Shown here: positions 62,812 to 64,000 of the stretch, in pieces
Layout: every line of letters begins with the position of its first letter
Numbering within the stretch: position 1 is the first letter of the stretch
DNA from: GCA-2720975 sp964467985
GTDB taxonomy: Bacteria; Planctomycetota; UBA1135; GCA-002686595
Direction: 5' to 3'
Length of the DNA: 64,000 nt
Assembly (NCBI GenBank): GCA_964467985.1
Contig: CAYXTP010000009.1
Span: 133,347-197,346 of the forward strand
Notes under the pieces: model-generated
Told to the model about the DNA's origin: nothing
The model's database searches: none
What the model saw: the letters and a program-made list of their open reading frames with translations, nothing else
Translations under genes and position numbers: made by a program

Positions 62812-62904
62812 GGTGTGCGGTGCAGAGTCGGGCCCCCTGCAGTGTGACTGGTTTCCCGGGTACGGAGTCGGGACAACTTCCTCCCGATTCCCGCATCGCT
62901 GGCG

Positions 62905-64000
62905 GTGAAACCGCCCACACCCCCAGACGTCCATGTCATCCGGATGTCTGGGACCCACGTGGCAGAATGCGGCCAGTACCTGCGGCGGGATCCGCAGAGC
63001 GGGGCCCTGTACCAGATCCTCTTCGAACACCTGGAGACGTTCCTAGCACGCAGCGCCGCGGACCCTGCCCGTGCAAGCCTCCCCGTCCATGTGCAACGCG
63101 AGCTGCGCGGCTACCTGACGTGCGGGATCTTGGCCCACGGTTTCTGCCGCTTCCACTGATTCGCCTGCGACAGCGACCTTTTGGTCCCGTTCTCATGCAA
63201 GGGTCGCGGGTTCTGCCCCTCCTGCGGGGGCAGGCGCATGGCCGAGGCCTCGGCGCACCTGGTCGATCACGTCTTCCCTCAGGTGCCCGTGCGCCGGTGG
63301 GTGATCTCCTTTCCCTGGAGGCCGCGCTATCTCCTGGCCCTCGATCCCAGCCTCTGCCGCGCCGTGCGCAAGATCTTCCTGCGCGCGGTCTTCTCCTTCT
63401 ACGCCCACAAGGCCAGCGCCATCGGGATCGAGGGCGGCCGCACGGGAGCCGTCAACCAGATCCAGCGTTTCGGATCCGCCCTCAACAGCAACCTGCATTT
63501 CCATGCCCTCGTGTTGGACGGCGTCTACACCGCTCCCGATTCCTTCACCCGCCCGCGTTTTCATCGGGCGGGTCTCATCACCAACGCGCAGGTGGCCAAG
63601 CTGCTGTTCACTGTGCGGTCCAGGATCCTGCGCCTGTGTCGCCGCCGGGGCCTGCTAGAAGAGGACACGCACATCGACGTCTCCGCCCCGGGCCAAGAGC
63701 AGGCTCTGCTGCCCTTGCTAGTGGCAGCCTCCCTCCAGGGTCGAGTCGCCTTGGGCCCTGACGCAGGCGCGCCCGTCTCCCGCCTGGCACAGCCCCCCAC
63801 ACACGACCGGCGCCAGACTCCAAAGTTCAAGGACTTGTGCGCCCAGCTCGACGGTTTCAGCCTGCACGCCGCCGTCCAGGTCGAGCCCGGGGAGAGTTCG
63901 CGTCTGGAGCATCTGTGTCGCTACATCACTCGCCCACCCCTCTCATCCCTGCGGCTTTCGCTCACCGAGCAGGGCAAGGTCGTGCATGAGCTGCGCGTCC
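62905..64000 (+). mobile_element. IS91-family transposase, interrupted by one in-frame TGA, cut by window edge
   Basis: A single reading frame from GTG 62905 is broken by TGA at 63157-63159 and then stays open for 280 codons to the window end. Before the stop: LPVHVQRELRGYLTCGILAHGF, the approach to the zinc finger. After it: FSCKGRGFCPSCGGRRMAEA, then VRRWVISFPW and IQRFGSALNSNLHFHALVLDGVY, whose HFH is the HUH-type metal motif of the rolling-circle transposase. The stop occurs where the family normally has a zinc-binding Cys. Either a TGC-to-TGA mutation or a recoded codon. No terminal ori/ter repeats could be defined within the window. Confidence 0.85.

Noticed and set aside
63160..63220. 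SECIS element after the TGA in the transposase
   Set aside because: A 4-bp hairpin (GACC/GGTC) exists at about the right distance, but its TTTT loop lacks the G/GU features of bacterial SECIS, so it is not called as a feature.
1..64000. CRISPR array, rRNA or prophage
   Set aside because: No regularly spaced short repeats, no rRNA-like conserved blocks, and no phage structural genes were seen.

Overview
The window is GC-rich, tightly packed DNA from what is most likely a Gram-negative member of the Planctomycetota. This is an inference from gene content: a full Bat/MoxR operon, several sulfatase-fold lipoproteins, a giant TPR/alpha-2-macroglobulin protein, many secreted HEAT-repeat proteins, short Planctomycete-style lipoproteins, a TonB-dependent receptor, and frequent GTG starts with ATGA/GTGA gene overlaps. 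A run of exactly 100 N (60955-61054) marks a scaffold join, so this is draft or metagenome-assembled sequence. I saw no rRNA, tRNA or CRISPR array.

Layout. 1-4000 (minus strand): the 5' end of a heme-copper oxidase subunit I coupled to a di-heme cytochrome c, then an ABC exporter permease/ATPase pair behind an ArsC/YfgD-like reductase. 4065-8710: short GlpD-like FAD dehydrogenase, [2Fe-2S] ferredoxin, histidine phosphatase translationally coupled to a GT4 glycosyltransferase, a small secreted HEAT-like protein, and an HU protein. 9024-22046 (minus): one long apparent operon, moxR - DUF58 - membrane protein - batA - batB - batC - batD - batE - degenerate sulfatase-like lipoprotein - two GT4 glycosyltransferases. 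Eight of its genes are joined by 1-4 bp overlaps or tiny gaps. 22184-32425 (minus): MscS channel, lytic transglycosylase, a 1058-residue secreted HEAT protein with two CxxC pairs, recG, an MFS permease, a glutaminyl cyclase lipoprotein and a small membrane protein.

32827-40875 (plus): a single 2682-residue secreted TPR/alpha-2-macroglobulin protein whose TPR+MG module occurs at both ends. 40906-48343: one plus-strand sulfatase-fold lipoprotein facing a minus-strand operon of GT4, GT2, a polytopic GT-C enzyme and two sulfatases. 48477-57863: zinc-dependent phospholipase-like protein, a lipoprotein with repeated DxNxDGD calcium-type loops, a TonB receptor preceded by a 143-bp tandem duplication that includes its own start, and a tandem pair of paralogous GT-C membrane proteins followed by a lipoprotein. 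57936-64000: AlkC-like protein divergent from an arsR-arsM pair with a perfect 20-bp operator palindrome, a HEAT protein broken by the N gap, a DUF4382 lipoprotein, a truncated serine hydrolase and an IS91-family transposase cut by an in-frame TGA and then by the window end.

The common theme is envelope and extracellular biology: glycan assembly (four GT4, one GT2, three GT-C), sulfatase-fold lipoproteins, the Bat stress system, the macroglobulin giant and a receptor. The points most worth following are the Bat operon's read-on into a catalytically dead sulfatase-like protein plus glycosyltransferases, the four sulfatase-fold proteins with four different residues at the nucleophile site, the duplicated TPR-MG architecture of the macroglobulin, the repeat lipoprotein at 49388, and the TGA at a putative zinc-cysteine position of the transposase.
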